This document shows positions 28,587 through 37,740 of a DNA stretch of 64,000 nt, piece after piece. The translations under genes and the position numbers were made by a program. The notes beneath the pieces are model-generated. The model did no database searches, was not told where the DNA came from, and saw only the letters and a list, made by a program, of their open reading frames with translations. Each line of letters starts with the position of its first letter. The stretch's first letter is position 1. Source of the DNA: Streptomyces tuirus (lineage in GTDB: Bacteria; Actinomycetota; Actinomycetes; Streptomycetales; Streptomycetaceae). Location of the stretch: NCBI GenBank assembly GCA_018195615.1, contig JAGTPG010000001.1, positions 2,170,501 through 2,234,500 on the forward strand, read 5' to 3'.

Positions 28587-28607
28587 GATCTCTTCGGTCT
28601 CTCTCGC

Positions 28608-30453
28608 TCAGTCGTCTTCGTTGTCGCCGAAGTCGGGGCGGACGTCCCGGGCGGCCATGATCTCGTCGTTGGAGGTGCCGGCGGCGACCATCGGCCAGAC
28701 CATGGCGTCCTCGTGGACGATGAAGTCCACGACGACGGGGCGGTCGTTGATGGAGTTCGCCTCTTCGATGACCTTGTCCAGCTCGTCCGGGGACTCGCAC
28801 CGGATGGCGTGGCAGCCCATGGCCTCCGACAGCTTCACGAAGTCGGGGACGCGGGTGCCGCGGGCCTCCGGGTTGACGTCGTCCGGGCCGGAGTGCAGGA
28901 CGGTGTTGGAGTACCGCTGGTTGTAGAAGAGGGTCTGCCACTGGCGGACCATCCCGAGGGCGCCGTTGTTGATGACCGCGACCTTGATCGGGATGTTGTT
29001 CAGGGCGCAGGTGGTGAGCTCCTGGTTGGTCATCTGGAAGCAGCCGTCGCCGTCGATGGCCCAGACGGCCCGCTCCGGGGCTCCGGCCTTGGCGCCCATG
29101 GCGGCCGGGACGGCGTAGCCCATGGTTCCGGCGCCGCCGGAGTTCAGCCAGGTGCCCGGCTTGTCGTACTCGATGAAGTGGGCGGCCCACATCTGGTGCT
29201 GGCCGACGCCCGCCGCGAAGATCGTGCCCTCGGGGCGAGCTGCCCGATACGCTCGATGACCGCTTGCGGGGAGAGCGAGCCGTCGCCGGGCTGGTCGTAG
29301 CCGAGCGGGTAGGTCTCGCGCCAGCGGTTCAGGTCGTTCCACCACATGCTGTAGTCGCCCTGGTGGCCCTCGCTGTGCTCTTTCTGCACGGCCTGGATCA
29401 GGTCGGCGATGACCTCGCGGGCGTCGCCGACGATCGGCACGTCGGCGGCGCGGTTCTTGCCGATCTCGGCCGGGTCGATGTCCGCGTGGACGATCTTGGC
29501 GAAGGGCGCGAAGCTGTCCAGCTTGCCGGTGACGCGGTCGTCGAAGCGGGCGCCGAGGGCGACGATCAGGTCGGCCTTCTGCAGTCCGGTGACGGCCGCC
29601 ACGGAGCCGTGCATGCCGGGCATGCCCAGATGCTGCGGGTGATTGTCGGGGAACGCGCCCAGCGCCATCAGGGTGGTGGTGACGGGCGCGCCGGTGAGCT
29701 CGGCGAGGACCTTCAGCTCGGCGGTGGCCTGGGCCTTGAGCACGCCGCCACCGACGTACAGCACGGGCCGGCGGGCCTGGGTGATCAGCTTGGCGGCCTC
29801 GCGGATCTGCTTGGCGTGCGGCTTGGTCACCGGGCGGTAGCCGGGCAGGTCCATGGCGGGCGGCCAGGAGAAGGTGGTCTTCGCCTGGAGGGCGTCCTTG
29901 GCGATGTCGACCAGGACCGGGCCGGGGCGGCCGGTGGAGGCGATGTGGAACGCCTGGGCGATGATCCGCGGGATGTCCTCGGCCTTGGTGACGAGGAAGT
30001 TGTGCTTGGTGATCGGCATGGTGATGCCGACGATGTCCGCCTCCTGGAAGGCGTCCGTACCGATCGCCTTGGACGCCACCTGGCCGGTGATCGCGACCAG
30101 CGGAACGGAGTCCATGTGGGCGTCGGCGATCGGGGTGACCAGGTTGGTGGCGCCGGGGCCGGACGTGGCCATGCAGACGCCGACCTTGCCGGTGGCCTGC
30201 GCGTAGCCGGTGGCGGCGTGACCGGCGCCCTGCTCGTGGCGGACGAGGACGTGGCGCACCCGGGTGGAGTCCATCAGCGGGTCGTAGGCCGGGAGGATCG
30301 CACCGCCGGGAATGCCGAATACCGTGTCGGCGCCGACCTCCTCGAGAGAGCGGATGAGGGACTGCGCGCCCGTCACGTGCTCGGGGCGGAGTGCTGTCCT
30401 CCGGATCGGGGCCGGGGCTGCGGGTGATGGGCCCCGGTGGCCTGCTCGGTCAT
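28608..30453 (-). CDS. ilvB: Acetolactate synthase catalytic subunit, two frameshifts as sequenced
   Basis: About 615 aa after correction. The start at ATG 30453 is chosen because AGAAGAG sits 7 nt upstream; ATG 30459 is an alternative. Near 30386 one G is missing (GCCCCGAGCACG), needed to read '[20 protein letters not shown]'. Near 29235 another is missing (GCCCCGAGGG), needed to join '[21 protein letters not shown]'. The family signatures are '[15 protein letters not shown]', '[14 protein letters not shown]' with the catalytic Glu, and the ThDP motif '[17 protein letters not shown]'. It forms acetolactate and acetohydroxybutyrate from pyruvate and oxobutyrate. Controlled by the attenuator upstream. 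Confidence 0.92.
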
Positions 30454-30534
30454 CGGCATTCTCTTCTCAGATGCTGAGGGTTTTTGCGAAGTTTGTACGG
30501 AGTACTTCTGCCGCACTGCAGGTGCCTGTGCAAC

Positions 30535-30568
30535 AAAAAACCCCTCGTGCCGTAAGGCAAGCGAGGGG
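30535..30568 (-). terminator. ilvB attenuator terminator
   Basis: Read on the minus strand: CCCCTCG-CTTGCC-TTAC-GGC-A-CGAGGGG followed by TTTTTT, a textbook intrinsic terminator. It lies between the leader peptide gene and ilvB, 82 nt before the ilvB start. It is the only hairpin in the window with a clear U-tract. Confidence 0.9.
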
Positions 30569-30608
30569 AGCGCGCCGGGTGGGGTCGCTGAGCGGTCGAG
30601 GCTCAGCG

Positions 30609-30650
30609 TCAGCCGACGCGCTTTCCAAGTACGAGAATTCGGGTGCGCAT
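30609..30650 (-). CDS. ilvB leader peptide
   Basis: A 13-codon ORF, MRTRILVLGKRVG, rich in the regulated amino acids: Ile-Leu-Val-Leu in a row, plus a later Val. It ends 41 nt before the attenuator stem. Stalling of a ribosome on the Ile/Leu/Val codons would be expected to favour an antiterminator, so ilvBNC is read when branched-chain tRNAs are uncharged. The likely transcription start coincides with the ATG, so the peptide may be translated from a leaderless mRNA. Confidence 0.85.
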   Translation of the reverse strand: MRTRILVLGKRVG

Positions 30651-30657
30651 GGCACAG

Positions 30658-30686
30658 ACCCTCTCCCGGCACGCACTCACTGTCAA
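30658..30686 (-). promoter_or_regulatory. ilvBN promoter
   Basis: On the minus strand TTGACA (30686-30681), 17-bp spacer, GAGGGT (30663-30658). The -10 ends 7 nt before the leader peptide ATG. The -35 overlaps the stop codon of the upstream GGDEF/EAL gene on the same strand. Confidence 0.65.
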
Positions 30687-33600
30687 GTGGGTGGGACGGG
30701 AGTCTCATTATGTGAGCGTAGGGCCGTGCCGCCTCCGATGACGGCGGACACTCCCGAGCTGTACACCCGCGGGGCGCCGCCCGCGAACGCCGGCTCGGCC
30801 GGTGCGTGCGGCACCGGATAGTGGCCGGACGTGAGCGCCCGGCGCAGCCGGTACTCGTCGAGCGGCCCGGAGAACGCCATGCCCTGCCCGTGCGTGCAGC
30901 CCATCTCGCGCAGGGCGGTGACCTGCTCGGGTAGGTCCACCCCGTCGGCCACGGACATCAGCCCGAGGTCGTTCGCGATGCGCAGCAGCCCACTGGTGAT
31001 CTTGTGCAGGCGCGCGGACTCGACGACGCCCTCGACCAGGCCGCGGTCGAGCTTCAGGATGTCGACGGGGAGCCGCCTGAGGGCCGTGATCGCCCCGTGG
31101 CCACTGCCGAAGCCGTCGAGCGCGATCCGGACCCCGACCCGCCGCAGGGCGCCGAGACGCCGCTCCAGCTCGTCCGGCGAGACCCGCGGGTCGGCGTCGG
31201 ACAGCTCGATGATCAGCGACCCGGACGGCAGCCCGTGCCGCGTGAGCAGCGCTTCGACGGTGCCGAACGGCATCGACCGGTCGAGCAGCCGGCGGGCGCC
31301 CATCCGGACGACGACCGGCACGGACAGCCCGGTCGCCTGCCGCTCGGCGGCCTGTTCGACGGCCTCCTCGATCATCCAGCGGCCCAGCTCGGCGGTCTTG
31401 TCGCTGTCCTCCGCCACCCGCAGGAATTCCGCGGGGTGAAGAGCACCCCCTGGGAGGAGCGCCAGCGCGGCTGCGCGCAGACCGATGTGATCCGGCCGTC
31501 CTGCAGGCATACCACCGGTTGGTGAAGCAGGGCGAACTCTCCGTCGTGCAGCGCGGCCCGCAGGCGGGTGGCCAGCTCGGCCTTGCGTACGACGTCCTGC
31601 TGCATCTGCGGTTTGTACAGCTCGACGCGGCCCTTGCCGCCGGCCTTGGCGCGGTACATGGCCAGGTCGGCGTTGCGCAGCAGCTCGCCCGCACCGAGGC
31701 CCTGCTCCGCGAAGGCCACGCCGATGGAGGCGTTGACCCGGACATCGTTGGCGTCGATGAGGTAGGGCTGGGACAGCGTCGTCCTGAGGCGGTCGGCGAG
31801 CTCCAGGATGTGCCGTTGCCGGGCCTCCCGGTCGCGGGTGTTGTCCCCGACGATCAGGGCCGCGAACTCGTCGCCGCCCAGCCGGGCGGCGGTGTCGCCC
31901 TGCCGCACCGACTCGTGCAGTCTGCGGGCGGCCTGGACGAGCAGTTCGTCCCCGGCCTGGTGCCCGATCGTGTCGTTGACCGCCTTGAAGCCGTCGAGGT
32001 CGATGAAGAGCACCGCCGTGTTCCGCAGGGCCACGCCCCGGTCGGAGGCGCGGCGGCCCGAGAGGGCGTGCTGGACGCGCTTGGTGAACAGGGCGCGGTT
32101 GGGCAGGTCGGTGAGCGGGTCGTGCTCGGCGTTGTGCTGCAACTGGGCCTGCAGTCTCACCCTTTCCGTCACGTCACGGCTGTTGAAGATGAGACCGCCG
32201 TGATGGCGGTTGACGGTCGACTCGACGTTCAGCCAGCCTCCGTCGCCGGAGCGGAAGCGGCACTCGATGCGCGTCGTGGGTTCCTCGACCGGGTCGGCGG
32301 CGAGGAAACGCCGCACCTCGTGCACGACGCAGCCCAGGTCCTCCGGGTGGATGAGGTTGGCCAGTTCCGTGCCCACCAGCTCCTCCGCCGGGCAGCCGTA
32401 CACACCGGCGGCGGCCGGGGAGACGTAGCGCAGGACGCCGCTGGGGGCGGCGATCATGATGACGTCGCTGGAGCCCTGCACCAGGGAGCGGAAGTGGTTC
32501 TCCTTCTGCGCCAGTTCCTGGGTGAGGGTGATGTTGTCCAGGAGCATGATGCCCTGGCGCACGACGAGCGCGAGCACGACCGTGCCGCCGGTCAGCAGGA
32601 CCACGCGGTCGACGCTGCGGCCGTTGAGGACGTTGTAGAGGATCCCCAGGGTGCACACGGCCGCCGCGAGGTACGGCGTGAGGGCGGCGAGGGAGCCGGC
32701 GATGGGCCGGGCCGCCGGGTACCGGCTGTGCTCGCTTCCGGGCAGGGGCGGGTGGTGGTGCGGTCCGCTGCGCTGTCCGGGGACGTGCTCGTGCACCACG
32801 CGGGTCTGCCCCGCCGTGCCCTGCCGATCGGGCCCCTGCCGGTCGCTCTCCGGCGTACGGGGCGCGGCCCAGGGGGCGTACGCCAGGAGCAGCGAACCGG
32901 CGAACCAGCCCGCGTCGAGCAGCTGGCCGGAGCGGTAGTCGTGGTGCATCAGCGGCGAGGTGAACAGGGCGTCGCACATCACGGTCAGCGCGAGCGCGCC
33001 GATGGCGGTGTTGACCGCCGAGCGGTTCACCGCGGACCGCCTGAAGTGCAGCGCGAGCACCATGCTGACCAGTGCGATGTCGAGCAGCGGGTAGGCCAGC
33101 GACAGCGCGATGTGCGCCACGCCGGGTCCTTCCGACTTCGCGGCCTGGGCCAGGGCCAGGCTCCACGCCAGGGTGAGCAGCGAGCCGCCGATCAGCCAGG
33201 CGTCCAGTCCGAGGCAGACCCAGCCGGCCTTGCTCACGGGCCGCTTGGCGAGCACGAGCAGGCCCACGATCGCCGGCGGCGCGAAGCACAGGAAGAACAG
33301 GTCGGCGTAGCTGGGGCTGGGCACGGGCACTCCGAGGACCACCTCGTACCACCCCCAGACCAGGTTGCCCAGGGATGCCATCGCCGAGGAGAGGCCGAAC
33401 AGCAGCCAGGCGGATCGAAAGCGGGTGCGGCGGCTGCGGGCGCACAGGAAGCACGACAGGGCGGCTACCGCCGCCGCGGCACTCAGCCCGAAGTCGCCCA
33501 TGATCAGGGCCACTTCGTAGGAACCCCAGCCGAGCGCGGAACCGACGGCGTATCCCGCGCATACCAGGGCGAGGACGAGTTGCAGGGCCGGGCCGGGCCG

Positions 33601-33996
33601 GCGCCCGGGTACCGGCGTGCGGGGCAGCAGTGCCCCGGGGACGGAGGCTGCGGCCGCAGCGCTCCGTCGAGCGTGGGTGTGGGGGTCGGGGGCGCGCTCA
33701 CCGGACCCTCCCGGTCCGTGCCGCTCCCGGGTCCCGTGGGCTCCGGTGCGCCGGCTGGGCGTGCCTCGTGCGGCCGGCGGCCCCGCGGCGGTGATGGCCG
33801 TGGTCGATGTGGTGGTCGATGTGGTGGTCGGTGTGATGGTCACTGTGGTGGGTGTGGTGGCCGCCGTGATCGGCGTGCCGACCGCGTCTGCGCGCGGCCG
33901 TCCGCCAGGGTCGCCGCCGGCAGCCCCGCCCCGTCGGATCGCTCGTCCAAAGGCCGTGCATCGCCTGTCGCCCCCCTCACAGTCCGAAGTGTTCAT
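30683..33996 (-). CDS. cdgC: Membrane PAS-GGDEF-EAL protein with degenerate EAL domain (CdgC-like), frameshifted as sequenced
   Basis: About 1,100 aa after correction. A low-complexity Thr/His-coding N-terminus (12-bp repeats) precedes about ten membrane segments (residues about 150-480). Then come a PAS domain ('SSDVIMIAAPSGVLRYVSPAA'), an intact GGDEF domain ('DIGHQ'-type region, '[13 protein letters not shown]') and an EAL domain. One G is missing near 31434 (CCCCGCGG), so the EAL domain falls in another frame. The EAL signature reads 'CAQ' and DDFGTG reads 'DGFGSG', so phosphodiesterase activity is doubtful while cyclase activity is likely. Gene order suggests the Streptomyces cdgC orthologue; the symbol is from memory. 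Start 33996 or 34056. Confidence 0.85.
33788..33847. repeat. 12-bp tandem repeat in the GGDEF/EAL gene N-terminus
   Basis: Units GTGGTCGATGTG, GTGGTCGATGTG, GTGGTCGGTGTG and ATGGTCACTGTG (33800-33847), with a weaker unit before. In the gene's frame they encode Thr/Ile-rich sequence; in the next frame they encode His/Asp-rich 'DHHIDHHIDH'. Because 12 is a multiple of three, copy-number change would keep the frame. Confidence 0.7.
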
Positions 33997-34148
33997 CCCC
34001 GGCGCCGAACGGTCCGCGGCGCAGCCCCTGTCGGGACGATACACCAGTCTCGTCACTCAGGGACATAGGTTCTCTACTCTCCGTGACGATCAACAGATAT
34101 ATGAGTACCCGCCGCACCTGAAGGGTTGCGGACGGTACCCGAGATCGG

Positions 34149-35097
34149 TCAGCCGGTTGGTGCACCCGTCGTAAGGATCACGTTGCGGAGCGGCTCCCGG
34201 TTCACATAACGGTTCAACTGATCCACCAGGAGCCGCTCGGCGCGCGGGAGGAACGCGGAGGTGGGACCGCCGACATGAGGGCTGATGAGTACCCCGGCGC
34301 ACGCCACAGGGGGTGTTCGCGCGGCAGGGGCTCCGGGTCGGTGACGTCGAGAGCGGCGGTGATGCGGCCGTTCTCCAGTTCGGCGAGCAGGGCCTTGGTG
34401 TCGACGACGGGGCCGCGGGCGACGTTGACCAGGAGCGCGCCGTCCTTCATCCGGGACAGGAAGTCGGCTCCGACCAGGCCACGGGTGGTCTCGCTCAGCG
34501 GGGTGGACAGGATGACGACGTCCGCTTCCGGGAGCAGCGCGGGGAGTTCGGTGAGCGGGTGCACCGGCCCGCGCGCCGTGGTGCGCTCAGAGCGCGCGAC
34601 GCGCGCCACCCGCGCCACCTCGAACGGAACGAGCCGGTCCTCGATGGCGGCGCCGATCGATCCGTACCCGACGATGAGGACGTTCTTGTCGGCCAGCGCG
34701 GGCCGGAACCCGGCGAGCCATTCCCCCGGTCCTGTGCCCGGACGAAGTCGGGGACCCCGCGCAGCGAGGCCAGGATCAGCGCGAGGGTGAGCTCTCCGGT
34801 GCTGGCCTCGTGCACCCCCCGCGCGTTGCACAGCCGCACGCCCGCACGCAGGTACCGCAGCCCCGGCTCCACGTGGTCGATCCCGGCGGAGAGGGTCTGC
34901 ACGACCTGTACGTGGCTCATCTCCGGCATGGGGCGGACGCACAGCGGGCTGGGCTTCATGTAGGGGACGACGTAGAAGGCGCAGTCGGCCGGGTCCGCGG
35001 GGAAGTCCTCCTCGCCGTTCCAGAAGCGGTAGCGGGGGCCCTCGGGGAGTCCCTCGATCTCGTCCGGCGGGATGGGCAGCCACACGTCAGCAGTCAT
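34149..35097 (-). CDS. D-isomer 2-hydroxyacid dehydrogenase, two frameshifts as sequenced
   Basis: About 316 aa after correction. The first frame (35097 to about 34730) gives 'VQVVQTLSAGIDHVEPGL' and 'NARGVHEASTGELTLALIL'. One G missing near 34726 joins it to 'NVLIVGYGSIGAAIEDRL', the NAD-binding motif. 'LPEADVVILSTPLSETTRGLV' and 'LLVNVARGPVVDTKAL' follow. Another G missing near 34293 joins to 'VLISPHVGGPT', which carries the catalytic His. It is a cytosolic oxidoreductase of unknown substrate, perhaps glyoxylate/hydroxypyruvate-like. Divergent from the aldo-keto reductase gene. Confidence 0.85.
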
Positions 35098-35174
35098 GCT
35101 CAGGAGGCTATGTCAGAAGGCTGCGACGGCAGAGGTTAGGTTGGGGTGGCCGGAACAGGGAGGGTCACGACCAG

Positions 35175-36173
35175 GTGGAGCGCAGGACGATCGGCGCGGC
35201 GGCACTCGCGGTGGGGGCCGTCGGACTCGGGTGCATGCCGATGAGCTGGGCGTACAGCGCGTCGCTGCGACGCGGCGACGAGTCGCTCAGGGCGGTGCAC
35301 CGGGCGCTGGATGTGGGGTCGTCCCTGCTGGACACGGCCGACATGTACGGCCCGTTCACCAACGAACTGCTGGTGGGACGGGCGTTGAAGGAGCGGCGGT
35401 CCGACGCGTTCGTGTCGACGAAGGTCGGTCTGCTCGTCGGCGACCAGCACATCGTCGCCAACGGCCGCCCCGGCTATGTCAAACGGGCCTGTGACGCGTC
35501 GCTGCGCCGGCTCCAGACGGACGTCATAGACCTCTACCAGCTGCACCGGGCCGACCCGGAGGTCCCGGTCGAGGAGACGTGGGGGGCCATGGCGGAGCTC
35601 GTCCGGGCCGGGAAGGTACGGGCGCTGGGTCTGTGCGCGGTGGGCGCGCGGGCCGGCCGCCGCTCCGGGGCCCGCCCGCACGACGTGACGATCGGGCAGC
35701 TGGAACGGGTGCAGCAGGTCTTCCCGGTGAGCGCGGTGCAGGCGGAGCTGTCGGTGTGGTCGCCGGAGGCGCTGGAGACGTTGCTGCCGTGGTGCGCGAC
35801 GCGGGGCGTCGGCTTCCTCGCCGCGATGCCGCTCGGCAACGGCTTCCTGACCGGCAGGCTGCGGCCCGGCGCGGGCTTCGAGGCGGACGACGTCCGGGCC
35901 CGGCACCCCCGCTTCACGGCCGAGATGATGGCCGCGAACCAGCCGATCGTCGCGGGCCTGCGCCGCGTGGCCCGACGTCACGGCGCACACGTCACCCCCG
36001 CCCAGGTGGCCCTCGCCTGGGTCCTCGCCCAGGGCCCCCACGTGGTTCCGGTTCCGGGCACGAAGCAGGAGCGCTGGGTCACGGAGAACTCGGCCGCGAC
36101 GCGGCTGCGCCTGACGGCCGAGGACCTGCGGGAGGTGGCGGGCCTGCCGCCGGCGCAGGGGTCGTGGGACTGA
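35175..36173 (+). CDS. Aldo/keto reductase
   Basis: 332 aa from GTG 35175. A TIM-barrel AKR with the catalytic tetrad visible as 'LLDTADMYG' (Asp, Tyr), 'STKVG' (Lys) and 'YQLHRAD' (His). The NADPH-binding end 'VVPVPGTKQERWVTENSAA' is present. It belongs to the AKR group often annotated as pyridoxal reductase or general stress protein 69. Nothing in the context fixes the substrate. Divergent from the hydroxyacid dehydrogenase gene by 77 bp. Confidence 0.92.
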   Translation: MERRTIGAAALAVGAVGLGCMPMSWAYSASLRRGDESLRAVHRALDVGSSLLDTADMYGPFTNELLVGRALKERRSDAFVSTKVGLLVGDQHIVANGRPGYVKRACDASLRRLQTDVIDLYQLHRADPEVPVEETWGAMAELVRAGKVRALGLCAVGARAGRRSGARPHDVTIGQLERVQQVFPVSAVQAELSVWSPEALETLLPWCATRGVGFLAAMPLGNGFLTGRLRPGAGFEADDVRARHPRFTAEMMAANQPIVAGLRRVARRHGAHVTPAQVALAWVLAQGPHVVPVPGTKQERWVTENSAATRLRLTAEDLREVAGLPPAQGSWD

Positions 36174-36327
36174 TCCCGAACCGGCGGGCGCGCGGTCGGC
36201 GGGGAGGCTTCGGGGCAAACGGGGTGCCTTCGGGGTGCCGCGCTCGCGGTTCGGGGTTCGGTGATCGGGAACTTGGGAGCCGCGCCGGGTGTATGACAAG
36301 GAGAACCCGCCGCCGCTCGAAGGGACC

Positions 36328-37500
36328 ATGATCGTGCAACGTCGAGCCGTGCCGGCCGTGTTGGCCGCCGCCGCGCTCCTGCTGACGGCCGGCTGTTCCT
36401 CCGACGACGGGGGAACAGCCGGCGGAGACGAGGGCGCCTCCCCCAGCCGTACGTCACCGCAGTCGTCCCAGCCGGCTGGGCAGGCCGCCGAGGAGACCCC
36501 GCCGGCCAAGGGCTCGGTGAAGGTGGTGCGCACCGTCGCCGAGGGCCTGGACTCGCCCTGGGGGCTCGCTCCCCTGCCGGGCGGCGGACTGCTCGTCTCC
36601 TCCCGGGACGACGGGACGATCGTCCGTGTCGACGACAAGACCGGGAAGAAGACCGAGCTGGGCGAGGTGCCGGGCGTCTCCGCCGCCGGCGAGGGCGGCC
36701 TGCTCGGCATCGCCCTGTCCCCCGACTTCGCCTCGGACCGCATGGTCTACGCGTACTTCACCTCGGACGGCGACAACCGCGTCGTCCGCATGCTCTACGA
36801 CGACGAGAAGCCCGCCGGCGAGCAGCTCGGCGCGCCCGACACGGTCTTCAGGGACATCCCCAAGGGCTTCATCCACAACGGCGGCCGGATCGAGTTCGGG
36901 CCCGACAAGATGCTGTACGTCGGCACGGGCGAGAGCGGCGACACCGGTCTGTCCCAGGACAAGGACTCGGTGGGCGGCAAGATCCTGCGCCTGACCCCGG
37001 AGGGCGAGCCGGCGCCGGGCAACCCGTTCCCGGACTCGCCGGTGTACTCGTACGGCCACCGCAATGTGCAGGGCCTGGCCTGGGACACGAAGCAGCGGCT
37101 GTTCGCCTCGGAGTTCGGGCAGGACACCTGGGACGAGCTCAACGCGATCAAGCCGGGCGACAACTACGGCTGGCCGGAGGCCGAGGGCCGGTCCGACGAC
37201 CGTCGGTTCCACAACCCGGTCGACCAGTGGACCACGGCCGAGGCCTCGCCCAGCGGCATCGCCTACGCCGAGGGTTCCCTCTGGATGGCGGGCCTGCGCG
37301 GCAAGCGCCTGTGGCGCATCCCGCTGAACGGCACGGAGGCCTCGGCCGACCCGCAGGCCTTCCTGGAGGGCGAGTACGGCCGGCTGCGGACGGTGGTGCC
37401 GGCGGGCGGCGACCGGCTGTGGCTCGTGACCAGCAACACCGACGGCCGGGGCGACCCGGAGGACGGGGACGACCGGATCCTGGAGATCCAGGTGTCGTAG
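36328..37500 (+). CDS. PQQ-dependent sugar dehydrogenase-like lipoprotein
   Basis: 390 aa. The start is ATG 36328 or GTG 36334; GAAGGGA is better spaced to the GTG. A signal peptide with the lipobox 'LLTAGC' and a Ser/Gly linker is followed by the soluble glucose/sorbosone dehydrogenase propeller: 'GLDSPWGLAPLPGGGLLVSSRD', 'GEGGLLGIALSPDF', 'NGGRIEFGPDKMLYVGTGE', 'YSYGHRNVQGLAWD' and 'GDNYGWPE'. It acts outside the membrane. Whether the host makes PQQ, and so whether the enzyme is active, cannot be told here. Confidence 0.92.
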   Translation: MIVQRRAVPAVLAAAALLLTAGCSSDDGGTAGGDEGASPSRTSPQSSQPAGQAAEETPPAKGSVKVVRTVAEGLDSPWGLAPLPGGGLLVSSRDDGTIVRVDDKTGKKTELGEVPGVSAAGEGGLLGIALSPDFASDRMVYAYFTSDGDNRVVRMLYDDEKPAGEQLGAPDTVFRDIPKGFIHNGGRIEFGPDKMLYVGTGESGDTGLSQDKDSVGGKILRLTPEGEPAPGNPFPDSPVYSYGHRNVQGLAWDTKQRLFASEFGQDTWDELNAIKPGDNYGWPEAEGRSDDRRFHNPVDQWTTAEASPSGIAYAEGSLWMAGLRGKRLWRIPLNGTEASADPQAFLEGEYGRLRTVVPAGGDRLWLVTSNTDGRGDPEDGDDRILEIQVS

Positions 37501-37508
37501 GCCCCCGC

Positions 37509-37691
37509 TCACTCCTCGGTGTGTTCCGGCACCTCCGGCGGACGTACGACGACCTTCCCGGACGCCAGGTCTATCGGGCCGCGTCCGGGATCGCCGTCCC
37601 CGACGTCCTCCTTGGTCAGCTCCAGGCGGTTCTGCACGTCGCGGGTGTGTTTGCGGCCGGGTGAGAACAGTTCCTCGAAAACGTTGAACAC
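37509..37691 (-). CDS. Small conserved protein (DUF6191-like)
   Basis: 60 aa from GTG 37691, with GGAGG directly upstream. 'FNVFEELFSPGRKHTRDVQNR' is the conserved front half and 'GDGDPGRGPIDLASGKVVVRPP' the back half. Similar short proteins are widespread in Streptomyces; I assign DUF6191 from memory. It is soluble and charged, with no membrane segment and no known function. It overlaps nothing and is convergent with the quinoprotein gene. Confidence 0.75.
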   Translation of the reverse strand: MFNVFEELFSPGRKHTRDVQNRLELTKEDVGDGDPGRGPIDLASGKVVVRPPEVPEHTEE

Positions 37692-37740
37692 GGATCCTCC
37701 CTGAACCGCGACACCCCCGAAGTCCCTTACAGCGTATACC

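Noticed and set aside
28608..30453. Programmed frameshifting or pseudogenes in ilvB and ilvC
   Set aside because: No slippery heptamer with a downstream pseudoknot was seen, and the same type of one-base loss in G/C runs occurs all over the window, so sequence error is simpler.
31519..34068. 849-codon plus-strand frame, and 52658-55378 (906 codons)
   Set aside because: Antisense to the GGDEF/EAL gene and to ligA with its neighbour. Both sense genes show conserved motifs and the antisense frames none.
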